Origin: Cryphonectria parasitica EP155
Taxonomy: Eukaryota; Ascomycota; Sordariomycetes; Diaporthales; Cryphonectriaceae
Direction of reading: 5' to 3'
Length of the DNA stretch: 64,000 nt
Assembly: GCF_011745365.1 (NCBI RefSeq)
Contig: NW_024468915.1
Span: 908,653-972,652, forward strand
The notes under the pieces were generated by a model. The model was not told the origin of the DNA. It worked only from the letters and a program-made list of their open reading frames with translations, and searched no databases. Position 1 is the first letter of the stretch; each line of letters begins with the position of its first letter. Positions 13,001 to 24,494 of this stretch are shown one piece after another. Made by a program: the position numbers and the translations under genes.

Positions 13001-16000
13001 GTGGCAACGAGCTGCTGCTCTGGCTTGTGGTGGTCCTCGACATGACGGATGTTTTGCGCCCTCCCTTGCCGTAGACCGAAACGACCGAGCTCTTGCGATC
13101 TGGACCTGCCGGGACCGGGGATGGGCCGACACTCAGCAACGTGCTCGAGGCTTGACTCGGCCTTCTCGATCCATCCGGCATCAGGTCATCGGTACTTGGA
13201 GACGGACTCAGGCCACCATTGGAGCTTGGCTTGAGCCCTGTAGACGATTGTGACGCCGTGAGATCCGGAGGCGGTTGAGGCGGACGGGAAGCCGGCTTGG
13301 GAAAGGAGTCCAGGATGTTGGTGGATGCGTTCAGTGTTTCCAGCTTGTGTGCCCACCAGATGTCCATGGGCAGTTTCCTGAGATTGTTGCTTCGGACATC
13401 GAGGACTCTGAGCTCTGTGAGGCAGCCTATCTCAGCAGGCAGCTCACCAAGCGAGTTGTTTGCAATGCTGAAATGCTCCAGACGTCGTAAGCTGCCGATC
13501 TGTGCTGGTAAGGAAGCAAAGTAGTTCTTGTCCAGGACCAGTCGCTCGAGGTTCAAGATATTGTGAAAAGTGTCGTCAATGCTTGCCAACTGTGCATGGG
13601 AAAGGTTGAGGTGTTTCAGTGTCGGAACGGGAGCGGTGATTCCAAACTTGGTGATGGGGTTTGCGTTGAGCTTAAGAGACCGTAACCTCTCGAAGCTACC
13701 AAGAAATTGTGAGATGGCGTTGTGGTCCGCTGTCATGATCTCCAGCTTGGGGAGCTCAGATATCACATCCATGGCCGAAATCGCATTGTACTTGACATCA
13801 AGCTCACGCAAGCTCTGCAGATTCTTGAACGAGTCTGGCAGGGCCCCCGATAGCCTGTTGTTGGTGACAACCAGCCTTTCCAATGACTTCAGGTTGCCAA
13901 TGTTGTCTGGGAAGCTCATGATGAGGTTGAAGGACACATCAAGATCTACCAAGCTCTCCAGCTCGCACAGGAAGCTGGGGAAATTTTCGAGGAAGTTCGA
14001 AGAGAGGTTCAAGGTGCGCAGTGATCGATATGCTCCGAAGTAGGGTGGTAGATGCTTGAGCCTGTTGTTGGCTAGGTTGAGCTTCAGCAGGCCGGTGAGG
14101 CTTCCGAGCTCAGCATGCTCCAGCTGCTCCAGCCGGTTATTGGAGACATCAAGGTAGGTGAGCTTGTTGGCGCGGCTGAAGCTCAGAGGTAGCTTGCGGG
14201 CCTCGTTGTTGTTGTACTTGATGTCACGCAGGTTGACACAGGAGTGGATGAAATCTCGAGGCAGATCTAGAGACAGATTTCGTGACAGGTTCAGCGATAT
14301 GATTTCACTAGCCTTGGAGTATAGAGAGATAGGAATGGTGACAAGATTTCGGCCTGACAAGTCGATGTGGTTGAACTTTTGCATCCGGCCGAAGCCCAGA
14401 TCATGAGTACTGGCATGAAAGTCGCTTTCCTTGGCCGACAGGAAAAGGAATCGACAGATGTAGCTGTTGTCCTCGCGGCCGAGGTCTTCGATCCTGTCCC
14501 GTTCCTCATACCCGACCTGCTGGAGCAGGCGCTTCTGTATGTAGAGAGGGCGTTCGGCGTGGTTGAGTAGACGGACCAGGTCGTGCTTCTTCAGGACGAT
14601 GTGGTAATTATCTAGGCTCTCTGTAACATAGGACTTCTTGATGATCTGGCCAATGAGATCTTGGACAGATGAATCAAGAGCCATCTGCAGCGTCGCAAAC
14701 GTGCCGTCGGACCGGAAAACGCGGATGCAATAGGGTGCAAGCTTCTCGTCCGGCCGTGGTGGACTGCCGATCTCCTCGAGCTCCAGGGCCTGGGTGGTGG
14801 CCTCCAGGTCTGTCTTCCGAACCGCCCAGCTGTCCGGGGCGTTCCAGACACCGTTGACGCCGTTGTTTCTCGGTGGCACTGGGGGTTTCTCGGTTTCGGG
14901 AGCAGTCGAGGTGCCCGGAATGATCGGTGTAAGGGGCGCATGTCTGGTCACGATGCCCGACATGTCATCGAGGTCGGTGTCGAGTTTGAAGTATGTGCCC
15001 TTGTCGTTGGAGCGCTCCGTCGGTCCGATCAGCTCGTCTGGATCGTCATAGCCCTTGTGGGAGCGGCCCTTCTTAGAGAAGGGGAACTTGTTGTTGAACG
15101 TTGCCTGTCGCGCGGTTTCGGGCCGTCGCGGGGGCTCGGCCGTCGGGTCTCTACCAGCGGAACCCAACGTCTGCCCGTACACCACTGGCCCGTCATCTTT
15201 TGTAAACTCCTGGCGCGATGGCCTGGCCACCAAGGTGGATGCGAGGGACTGTGTCGAGGTCGAGAGCTTCTTGTTGAGCGGGGGTCCAATCTCCTCCTTT
15301 TCTTTCCTCCCCCGGAACCGGTTGAAGATCCCCTTCTTGTGATGGTGGTTGTAGCTGGGCGAGGCAGGGCCGTCGAGCCCTCCATTCTTCATTCCGAGAC
15401 TGCTGTGCCCACTGGGCGTGGGACTTTGTGCACGAGATCGCGAGCCAAACACGTTATTCTGGGCCGTCTTGGACGTGTGCAGCATGCTAGCTTGAGAATC
15501 TTCTCGACTTATCGATGGCCGCAGGATCCGGGAATCGTCATTGCTCTTGTTGTGTCGATGGGAGTGGCCTTGTCCATGGGTGATCGATTGACCAGATCGG
15601 TTGGAAGATGAAGTCTTTGGAGGATTCTGCGACCCGTTTTCGCTCGCGTAACGCTCTCTGTCCGGGCCGGCGAGCACACCTCGGACAGGGGCCTCACCGT
15701 AAATCGCGATATCCTACAGGACAAGAGACAGGATCGTCAGTCAGAGTAGATGGGGAAGACGTCAGTGGCGATTGAGGGGCGGCAGGGAAAGACAGGGCAA
15801 AAAAGTTGCAGCAAAACCATCCATGAAGTGTGATAAAGAGTTCTAGATGAGATGGAGCAGATTTCCTGCAATGCATCGGGCCCGCAAGGTGCATGCGCGG
15901 ATATAACACAAAAGAGAGATTGGGGGAAATAAGGTTTGCAGGGAGGAGGCACAGGGTTCTCCCATGGGAGGAGATGCGGGTCAAGTTGGTGGTGGGTGGT

Positions 16001-17597
16001 GTGAAGGGGGCTTCGGAAGAGGGTTGTGTGTTGGTTGTCTCTGATTTTTGGACGCACCTGGGCTTCTTGGTAGAGAAAGGGCACGACCTCTGGGGCTGGT
16101 ACTGGTGTTCTGGGCCTGGAGGAAGACGGTGAAGCATCTCGGGTATGGTCTGTGGCGTTGGAGTAGTTGCGGTCACGATGGGGACGGGGAGTGTGGCTGT
16201 ACGAATGAGATCGGGACTCCTTCCCGCCAAAGGAAGGTGGTAGGGAGGTTTCCGACGAGTCTCGACCAGGATATTCTTCACCAAAGAAACCCTGAAGTTT
16301 CCTGATGCCTCCCCTCTGGCCGCTGGACTTGGAGGCCTGGCTGCTTGCGGTGGTCGTGACGCTGGCTATGGAGGGCCTCCTTTCATCGTTGTAATATGCA
16401 GCGTCGGGAGAGTCACTGCCGGGAGGATTTGGTGTGGGGCGTCCCAGCGCACTGACCGAGGCGGATCTGAACCCCGGCGACATCTGCGAGGGCGAGGCGG
16501 AAGAGAGGTTGTCGCTGGAATCGTTGTAGAAAGTTGTAGCCATTGCACCTCCGTTGGCAGAAGTCGGCGTAGGCAGGTTATTGTGATGATTGTTATTGCT
16601 GCTGCCATTACTGCCTCCTCCTCCTTCTTCTAGTCCTGTTGTTGTTGTTGTTGCCGCTGCCGCTGCTGTTGTTGAGGGTGTTGTTCCTCCTCCTCCTCCT
16701 CCTCCTCCTCCTCCTCCTCCTCCTACGCCAACTCCTGCGCCGCCACCGACCATCCAAGGCGCAACCTGTTGCATAAAAGAGGCAGCAGTCGAGGGTGGTT
16801 GGTGCACGATCTGCGGAGCGCGACTGCCAGCAGGCTCCAGGACGGCCAGATCGCGACGGTAGTTGGCGAAGTCGCTCAGGCGATGCTCGCGGGGAGCAGG
16901 AAAGACAGGAGCAGCGGCGGCGGCGGCGGCATTTGAATTCGAGTTCGAGTTTGAGGAGAAATGAGGGGACAAAGCGCGCAGGGAATTGGAGGTCTTCGCA
17001 TGGGGAGGCTGAGACTCTTGGGTTTTGTTTTCTTTCACGGGCCTGTGGGTGGAGCGCAGAGGCGGTTTGACCTGTCAGTATTTCTGTGTGCGCCTTGTCA
17101 GGTAGGGGGGAAAATCTTCTTCCAACAGATGGAAGTCGACAAAGATTGTCTCGAGGCATGCAATGTGCGCACACGCTGCGGTATGCTGGGCGTGCAGCGA
17201 CATGTCTCGGTCGAGCCGGGGCGAGGAGTTGCGGCGGCGGCGGCGGTGGCGGCAGCACGATGATAGACACAACTCAAACTCAACCCAGCCCAACCCAAAC
17301 CCAGCAAGTACATGCTGATGACGAGAACGGAACTACTCACTTGACGGGACGCCCATGGTCGTCGGTCTTGATCCGGCTCGGCGCAGCAGCCCTGCGCGAG
17401 CCCCTAGACGAGGAGCGCTGGCGGATGGAACCGTCATCGCCGCCATTGTCTTTGTCCTTTAGCCTGTCCTTGTCCTTGTCTTTGGCCCTAGGCAGAGCTG
17501 GGAGCGGCTTGACGGTGATGTCGGAGGCGTTGCTTTCGGTACTCGCGCTCGTCACAGAGCTGAACCGTGAGGTCTGCTCATCTCTCGTCATTGTCAC
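10083..17597 (-). CDS. Adenylate cyclase (CYR1/CR-1/MAC1 type), 4 exons
   Basis: Makes cAMP from ATP and drives protein kinase A signalling; in fungi it is membrane-associated and activated by Ras and G proteins. Exons 17597-17341, 17042-16058, 15713-10365 and 10289-10083 join in frame to 2265 aa, close to other filamentous-fungal cyclases. In order: Ser/Pro-rich N-terminus with poly-Ala and poly-Gly runs, Ras-associating domain (about 735-825), a first leucine-rich-repeat block (about 860-1230), a Ser/Pro linker, further LRRs (about 1340-1500), a PP2C-like domain (about 1550-1810), and the class III cyclase domain (from about 1874). The latter has metal-binding Asp1884 in FTDIKNS, Asp1927 in EGDAF, and the YYGPIVNKASR motif. 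The short last exon resembles the C-terminal region that binds cyclase-associated protein in yeast (inference). The PP2C-like domain has lost typical metal-ligand motifs. Confidence 0.95.
16683..16724. repeat. (CCT)n repeat coding for poly-Gly in adenylate cyclase
   Basis: A trinucleotide run of about 42 bases inside exon 2. It reads as GGA/GGC-type glycine codons on the coding strand and gives an uninterrupted glycine run in the disordered N-terminus. Confidence 0.85.
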
Positions 17598-19720
17598 CTT
17601 GCCCTGTTGGTCCCAGGACGCAACAGAGCCATGTCCTCCTCAAAACGCGACGGGGGGTTATTCAAAGCCCATCGAGGTCGCTGGCGGCGCGGGTCGTGAG
17701 GGGCGGCCGGATCACCACAGCAGCTATGCGCATATATGCCTGAATCACGTACTATATCTGCTGTGCTTGTGGTCGCGGGTTTCTGTAGCCGATGTTTAAG
17801 TAGTAGTAACTGGCTGTAGTGTATGGAGAATCTCTCTCTCTTTCTTCCTCTCTCTCTCTTCCAGTAAACCTCAGGTCCAATTTGAATCAGGCGCGGCGAG
17901 CTATAGTATAAGGTCCAGACCGGTGTGCAGCTCCCCTGGTCGTAGCGAAGACAGGTGGGAGGGGAAAAGGGGGAGACAGAGTACCAAGTACAGAGTATGT
18001 ATGTGCTTAGAGAGAACTCCTACTCATAAAAATAAAATAAAAATACAACACAACAAGGCGATATGGGAGGGATCGAATGCAGAACGAGATGCGAGGTGAG
18101 GTGGAGCAGATGCGAAGCGTTGGCCACCCAAGCCTGCTGTAATGCAGTGCCAACAAGAGCAGAGTTGCAACACAAGTAAACGCACACCCCTAACCAGCTG
18201 GGACGAAATCGGGATCGGGCCCTGTGTGCGAATGTGGATTGATCGATGTGGGATTGGGTGAGGGGGGGGGTGGGCGGTCATCTGTTCGAGGTGGCAGCAG
18301 TGGTCGAGCAACTGCAGGGTGTGGGTGCGGGCAGATCTTTGAGAATGAGACACAAGCTGCATCCCAGGTTTAGGTCCGGCGCGACTTGTGTGGCAGGCGG
18401 CTGGAGAGGTACCGACCAGGGGGTGGTCAGGTCACGATACCTAGCCTCAATTTCCCCTCACCGCCTTTTTCTGTGATCAGGATGAGGGGCTTCATGTAGC
18501 GGTACATGACTCTGGGGCTTTTCAGTGCTGTCGGTACCTGAACCGCCCATCACCCCACACCCTCCCGCATTTATCTTGATGAACCCCCAAAGCTTCTAAG
18601 TTAACGTACATAACTACGACGTACTTCCACAACAGCAATAAAGCACTCGTGAGAGACGAAGCTGCCTGTGTACGTGTGCGCGCGTCGATTTGTCTGTACT
18701 ATGGCATGTGCGGCCAAGGACGTCCCAAACACCACCCCATTTTTGGGGCGAGGGAGGGTTTCGAAACAGTGCAGTCCGCACGCACGTACAATGCTCGTAT
18801 TGGGGCTTTAGACTTGAGCTGCTATAGTCATAGTACAGAGTGTCACCCACCGTAAAATGTCAAAGCCACATCACTCTGGTCGATTGACAGCTGTGGGAGC
18901 AATGGTGGCGGGGGAGAACCGAGGTGGGAAGAAGTAGGAGAAAAGAAGAAGAGCAAAGACCAAGCAGAAGTTGTATCCCAACCCCGCGCCTTCACCCCAT
19001 CAGGGACAAGGAGTGGAGGGGGGGCAAGCTAGAAAAGGGCTTGGCTGCTGGCCAAACGTAGACTCGACGCGATGCAACATAGAATGGCGGTCTTTTCTTT
19101 CTTTTCTTGACATTGCTGTCTCCCGCCTTTTTACATTTCCCATTCTTTTTTTTCACTTGTATTTTTTGTCTTTACCGATGACTGCGTCAAGATCCTTGCG
19201 GCGATCACGAAAGCGCCATCCAGCGAGGTAACCCGTGTGGGCAGGTTTCCACAAATGCAACATAGTACGCGAGTCCTGCTAATGATCTATTTTAATTATT
19301 TATTTTTCTTGCTATTATTCGAGTGCTGCTTGGACTACTCCGTGTCGTGAGCTGAGACTTGAGGGGAGGGGGGGTGGCCTCTCCAAACCCGCAAGCGCAA
19401 TACACGGTCCCAAACACACCAGCGGGCGTTATTCCTCCAAAACATCCCCTGCCCTTGGCTCTTTCCCCGGGGCTCGGCTGTCTGGAACCTGCAACGGCCA
19501 AAACGGCTCCAAGTGAGGTGACTTTGGGCGAGGAGCTTTTTTGCGGAGCTGTGATCCTTTTGTTTTAGCGCCCGTCAATCTCGCTTGTCGCTTGAGAGAT
19601 CCCTGAGCCGGCATCTGTACTGTTGTTGCTGCAGTAGTAACGATGGTAGCAGCAGGAGATATGCTTTCCTCCCCACCAGAAACACATCTCCTCTCCAAGC
19701 CGTTACCCGTGGACCCCTTC

Positions 19721-19723
<3 letters not shown>

Positions 19724-19764
<41 letters not shown>
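19724..19764. repeat. (CT)n microsatellite
   Basis: Uninterrupted CT dinucleotide repeat of about 41 bases. Confidence 0.95.
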
Positions 19765-19766
<2 letters not shown>

Positions 19767-20048
19767 CCGTCAGCACCGTTTCCCCCCCTCGATTCAGTTC
19801 GTATAGTCATACAATGTATGCATGCATGCAAACCGACATATCTCCTGGCAGTTAGGTCGACGACTACTAAGTGGCTAACTAAACAAGCCTCGAACCTTAC
19901 CACGACAAACCTCGGCTGCAGAGAGAGCCGCAGCATGTCTGCGATGCTGACCTCTGGGCGATTCCCAGATCTTGGCTCGATGAGCATACCCACCTTCTAC
20001 TTGCGAAGAGGGTGTCGTCCCTAGTACACTAGAAGTGCAGTAGTTGTT

Positions 20049-20049
<1 letters not shown>

Positions 20050-20097
<48 letters not shown>
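20050..20097. repeat. (TAG)n microsatellite
   Basis: Perfect trinucleotide repeat, about 16 units, preceded by degenerate TTG units. Confidence 0.95.
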
Positions 20098-21378
20098 GCT
20101 GGAGAAAAGTCAAGTTTAATTATAGCCCTGCCCCAAAAGGCCAGTCGGAATCACCACCTCGAGAGTCACTGGTGGGAATCACATACAGAGACAGCAAATC
20201 ATCCGAATTCGGGCCTACTTACCAGAGCATGACGGGTGTCGTAGTCACCTCAGCAGCAGCAGCGAATGAGGTGTCTTATCAAAGACATATGACTGTGTAT
20301 GCATGTCAGAGTTCTGGGGGCACCTTTCGAGCCATCGCCAACATTGGGTGGGAAAAATACGTGTACCCAGGATAGGTACGTGACATGCTATGCTATATTC
20401 GTTCAGCTCTCGGGTAGTCCAATACATGCTGTGGACGTTATCGCCCCGTTGCCTTCCTAGCTACGGGACATGCGTTGTATACAAACTGACGGGAACCCTT
20501 TGAGTACTTTGACTGCAGTCATCGAAACAGGGTTTCAAAGCTGCACACCACACCATGCTGCAAAGCCCAAAACTTTGCGAGTTCCGCACCATCCAACGCT
20601 CCACCAACAAGGACGGCGGGCGCGAAACAATAACAAGACAATCGAAAAACTAAATGAAGAACTCAGATAATTCACACGTGGCCGACGCCCTTACCAAGGC
20701 AAAAAGGGGTCTATGTTTATCCTTTTTTTTCTTTTTCCCGCCCGCTGTCTAGCTAGAATCCAGAGTCATACACACGCATATGGGCAATTCCACTTCATAC
20801 TTCCCTCCTCCGCGCTCACCGCGTAAGTACGTACATGGTAGTTTACCAACCTGATCCCTTCATCCGTCCCCCGTTTGCCCCGTCGGCTGAACGGCACCTG
20901 TAGGGAGGGGGCGAGTGAGCTCGGACTCGCCCAGTTACTTCCCCCCATCCAGCTCTACTCTACCAAGATTACATACCGCCCTTGAGCAAATAATGTCTTG
21001 GGGGCGGACGCCGCAGATGAGACAGAGTCCAGAACATACACATAAGGTCACTCACTCAGTCACTCTGCTTTTTGGCCCGTTGCTTTCCCTCCTGCTCTAG
21101 ACATTTTGTCGGAGTCAGCGCTATAAGCCCAGTAGTGTGGACCCCTCACCCCTTCTTCTTCTCCTTCTGTCCAGCTTGCCGAGGCAGCCCCTATCCATGA
21201 TATATGTCTCATTGCATCTGCTTGTGACTTGTAGGCTCGCGCCTCTAGAGCTGGGCAGGCTAAGAAAAAGAAAAGAAAAGAAAACAGAAAGAGGGGGGGG
21301 GGGGTTGCATGGGGAGCTGTGGCTTTGGCGGTTCCAGGATCATTTGTCTCGATCCCTCCTTGTGGTGGCGAGTGCAGG

Positions 21379-21379
<1 letters not shown>

Positions 21380-21440
<61 letters not shown>

Positions 21441-21448
21441 GTGTATGT
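21380..21448. repeat. (GT)n microsatellite
   Basis: GT dinucleotide repeat of about 56 perfect bases, becoming imperfect (GC and AT interruptions) towards its right end. Confidence 0.95.
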
Positions 21449-21916
21449 ATATGTATGTACAACCCAGAACCGACGGTCTGGCCACCCATATCCCAGACCA
21501 GACGGGAGCTGGCATTGAGGGGATAAACGTTCAGGACGGAGTTGCCGTGCGACATGTGCAGCTCGACCCTTTGTTGTTCACGCAACCCACGGTCACAGCA
21601 TGGCTATCCGGAGTCCGCCCAACGCCCAGTATAGTAACTGAACATTGCAGGCAAACGGCTGCTCCGAACTTTTTGGGTCCCAATTGCACTGATCACTCAT
21701 GTAGCACAAACCCTCCTGTGGGCCAAAGACTTTGAATCTCCAAGTGCCTGCTCTGTATGTTTGGCTATCAACACTGCGTAACGTATAATCACTATAGAAC
21801 ACATGTCTATTTACACCAGTATGCCCAACCGCCCTTGCTCGGCAGGCTAAAGTGCAGACACGGCAGGCAGGCGTGTCTAGCTAAGCCCTCTCTTTCAATG
21901 ATACACAAAGGCTCCC

Positions 21917-23752
21917 TCAACACAACTCGTCCAACGATGTCAGGTCTGAATCACTATCTGCAGTCTTCTGCAGCTGGGTCGTGGTGTCCACGTTGTTTTT
22001 GATATCCACCTCATCGCCCATGGAGGCGATACTTGACAGGTCCGACTCATCATCACTATCAAGGACCTCCTGAATCTTAAGTTGCGTGGAGACCTCGTCA
22101 GGAGTCTCCTCAACCTTCCCTTCCTGCGATTCTCCAGCGCATCCATCCCCATCCCCATCATCATCATCACCACTATTCACTTCTTCTTCTTCTGCTTGTT
22201 GTTGTTGTACAGGGGAGTAGGTCTGTGAGTCCTCTTTGTCGTCACAAAGAGTGTCGCCCACGACACGACTTTCCAGCATTACATCTTGGGCTTCCTGTAG
22301 GGATAGGGACATGTCCTCCTGGATGAGTCTGACAGCAAGTTCTGGGACCAACACCGACTGGACGAAGCCAGTGTAGCCTCTCGCAGAGATGAGCTTGTCT
22401 TGCGGCGCCCTCTTTCTGAGCAAAGATGAGAACATTTCCACTATGGTTTCCGTCATCAAACTCATGCCTCGCAGGCCATAGTATCCTGGGGAGAGAAATT
22501 CTTCCGTCCTGAGCAGCGTCCTGTTCTTGCCCATCTTGATGTTCTCGCGAAGCAGTGATCCGAAATATGAATCGGAGGCCTTTCCCTCTATCAGGGACTT
22601 GATATGATCACGGTGGCTCTTGATACGTTGTTTGAGGCCCTTCCAGTCGATCTCTGGGTAACCCTTCTCTTTCCATTGTTTCTGCGCGGCCTTCTTCTTG
22701 TGGAGCCGGCAGAACCTTGCCTGTCGGATAACATCCATCCTCTCTCCCCTCGAGAATGCCTTGAGCAAACCCTCGTCAACCACCTCTTCGCATATTGGGC
22801 ACAGTGTCTGGCCCTTTTCTAGCGCCGTGTCAGTCTCATCTGGTGTATCGTCGAGTGGCGTGTCGAAGTCAGCTGGCTCCGGATTTGGGGCGTATTCATC
22901 ATAGCTCGTTGGCATCCTGAACTCTGGTCTTCTTGATACATCATCCTGGATTACGTTCCGGGATTTCTTTCCTCTTGCACGTTGGCGCCGCGACGATATC
23001 TGCTTCTTGGTGCGGACCTCCAGTGGTTTTGGCGTATGAGCAGCCGGTGAAGAGAGTTGTGAAGATTTGGAATCGGGTGAAGGTGTCGAGTCATATGATA
23101 CGGCAGCTGGCTTCTTGAAGACATTCTTCTTCTCCGGCGTGTCCGGGGCTTTGCGTGTCTTGAAAGTCCTGACGGGTGTCGAGTTCTGGGATCCTCGTCC
23201 TCTCTTGCTGCCATAGGCTGCTTCGTTCTTGCGCTTGCCCACCATCCATCCATCAACCATATGATCTCCTATGCCAGAACTCGACTTGTGTGCATTCCTT
23301 CTTGCCTTTTTATTGGAAGCATCCGCAGCACTTTCATCTGCCCCGTCGTCCTCAACCGCATGCATTGGCCTCTTCTTCAAATGGGGTGTCTCAACTTGGC
23401 GGGCTGAGCGCCGGATCCCCGACTGTCCCCGAGTGCCAGTGGACAACTTCTCATTTCTAGCATAACCGGTCAAGTTGCTAGCAGTCTGATTTGTGGGGCC
23501 GGTCTTTTCCCCAAAGTTGGTGGGTTGTATATCAGCACTTCCGAAGAGGTCGTCATCATCGTCAGATGAGTCAATATATCTGTTGTCAGGTGGGTACCCT
23601 GGTGGCTCTTTCACCTCTTCCTCATCACTACTCTCGATGGGAAGAGCGGTGACATCTGCAGGCTCTGGTATTGGTTTGGGTATGCCGGGGCGAGGCTTTC
23701 CATTGATCATCTTATGGAGTGGTGGGACATCGTGTCTCGAGAGTGGAGGCAT
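21917..23752 (-). CDS. RTC4-domain (restriction of telomere capping 4-like) protein
   Basis: Single-exon gene, 611 aa if translation starts at the ATG at 23752 (first residues MPPLSRHDVPPL); no in-frame ATG was found closer upstream. The N-terminal half is disordered and charged, with Asp/Ser acidic patches and several Lys/Arg-rich stretches that look like nuclear localisation signals. Residues about 320-510 form the conserved domain: a CPICEEVVDEGLL segment with a CxxC pair, a His-containing helix, and the GYYGLRGMSLMTETI motif typical of RTC4. The C-terminus is acidic. RTC4 was named in yeast from a screen for suppressors of telomere-capping defects; its biochemical role is not established. 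It is followed at 24495 by dynamitin on the same strand, with no sign of functional coupling. Confidence 0.75.
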   Translation of the reverse strand: MPPLSRHDVPPLHKMINGKPRPGIPKPIPEPADVTALPIESSDEEEVKEPPGYPPDNRYIDSSDDDDDLFGSADIQPTNFGEKTGPTNQTASNLTGYARNEKLSTGTRGQSGIRRSARQVETPHLKKRPMHAVEDDGADESAADASNKKARRNAHKSSSGIGDHMVDGWMVGKRKNEAAYGSKRGRGSQNSTPVRTFKTRKAPDTPEKKNVFKKPAAVSYDSTPSPDSKSSQLSSPAAHTPKPLEVRTKKQISSRRQRARGKKSRNVIQDDVSRRPEFRMPTSYDEYAPNPEPADFDTPLDDTPDETDTALEKGQTLCPICEEVVDEGLLKAFSRGERMDVIRQARFCRLHKKKAAQKQWKEKGYPEIDWKGLKQRIKSHRDHIKSLIEGKASDSYFGSLLRENIKMGKNRTLLRTEEFLSPGYYGLRGMSLMTETIVEMFSSLLRKRAPQDKLISARGYTGFVQSVLVPELAVRLIQEDMSLSLQEAQDVMLESRVVGDTLCDDKEDSQTYSPVQQQQAEEEEVNSGDDDDGDGDGCAGESQEGKVEETPDEVSTQLKIQEVLDSDDESDLSSIASMGDEVDIKNNVDTTTQLQKTADSDSDLTSLDELC

Positions 23753-24494
23753 CGTGCGATCTCTCTGTCCTTTGTTCTCAGGTTGAAGTAAGGACAATCA
23801 TGAGCAAGCAGCCCACAAAAATCAAAGGAAGGCTGATATAGTAGAGAAGATTGGGCTGTCCAACAACAGAGGGACAAATAAGAGCTGAGCTTGAGGAGGT
23901 TTGTGTTCTGTATGTGCATTCACCATCTGGGTTGGGGAACACGTCAACCTTGATTTATGATTTGATGGTGGAAAATGGAGTCCTCACCAAAGAAGAAATG
24001 TGGACCTTTATGCAATTGACAACATGTGTTAGGTTTCGTGCACAAATAGACTGAAGCACATTGCTGGCAGCATCTTGGAACTGTTGTTGCCTTTGATACA
24101 GCGACTCAAATCTGAAAATAAACCCAGGCAATTGAGTGAAACTCGGCAGGAGCACTACACTTGCTAAGTACGCGCTATCAGACGCGTTCAGGTTCAATTA
24201 CAGCAACCGTGTCTTAGTGCTAAAGGAACTGTGCACTGACCCCTGCTAGCTGCTCATTTCTACCATTCAACCCCCCGGAAGGTCACCTGCTACCAAGTTG
24301 AATAGACTGAACCATGGTCTGTCTGCCTGGAATTTCTTATCCTTTCACTGAAGGATCAAAGGTCTGTCAGCTGATGAGATGTGAACAAGAAGAGATTCCA
24401 GACATATCGATAGGCAACTTTATCTAGCTTACTTGCTGCATAGGAAACTCACGGGTATCATACATGAATGACATGAATTCTGAAAAGGACACAA
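23753..24494. other. Intergenic region, RTC4-like / dynamitin
   Basis: Contains the promoter of the RTC4-like gene and the 3' region of the dynamitin gene. It is less GC-rich than the flanking exons. I see no coding region. Confidence 0.5.

Larger units (their letters stand above)
17598..21916. other. Gene-empty 4.3 kb with microsatellites
   Basis: Between the 5' end of the adenylate cyclase gene and the 3' end of the RTC4-like gene. No open frame longer than about 150 codons and none with a recognisable domain. It includes the cyclase promoter and long leader region and three long microsatellites (19724, 20050, 21380), plus a run of 12 G at 21293-21304. Non-coding RNAs cannot be excluded. 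Confidence 0.5.

Noticed and set aside
14940..15611. 223-aa + strand frame inside adenylate cyclase
   Set aside because: Antisense shadow of a conserved coding exon.
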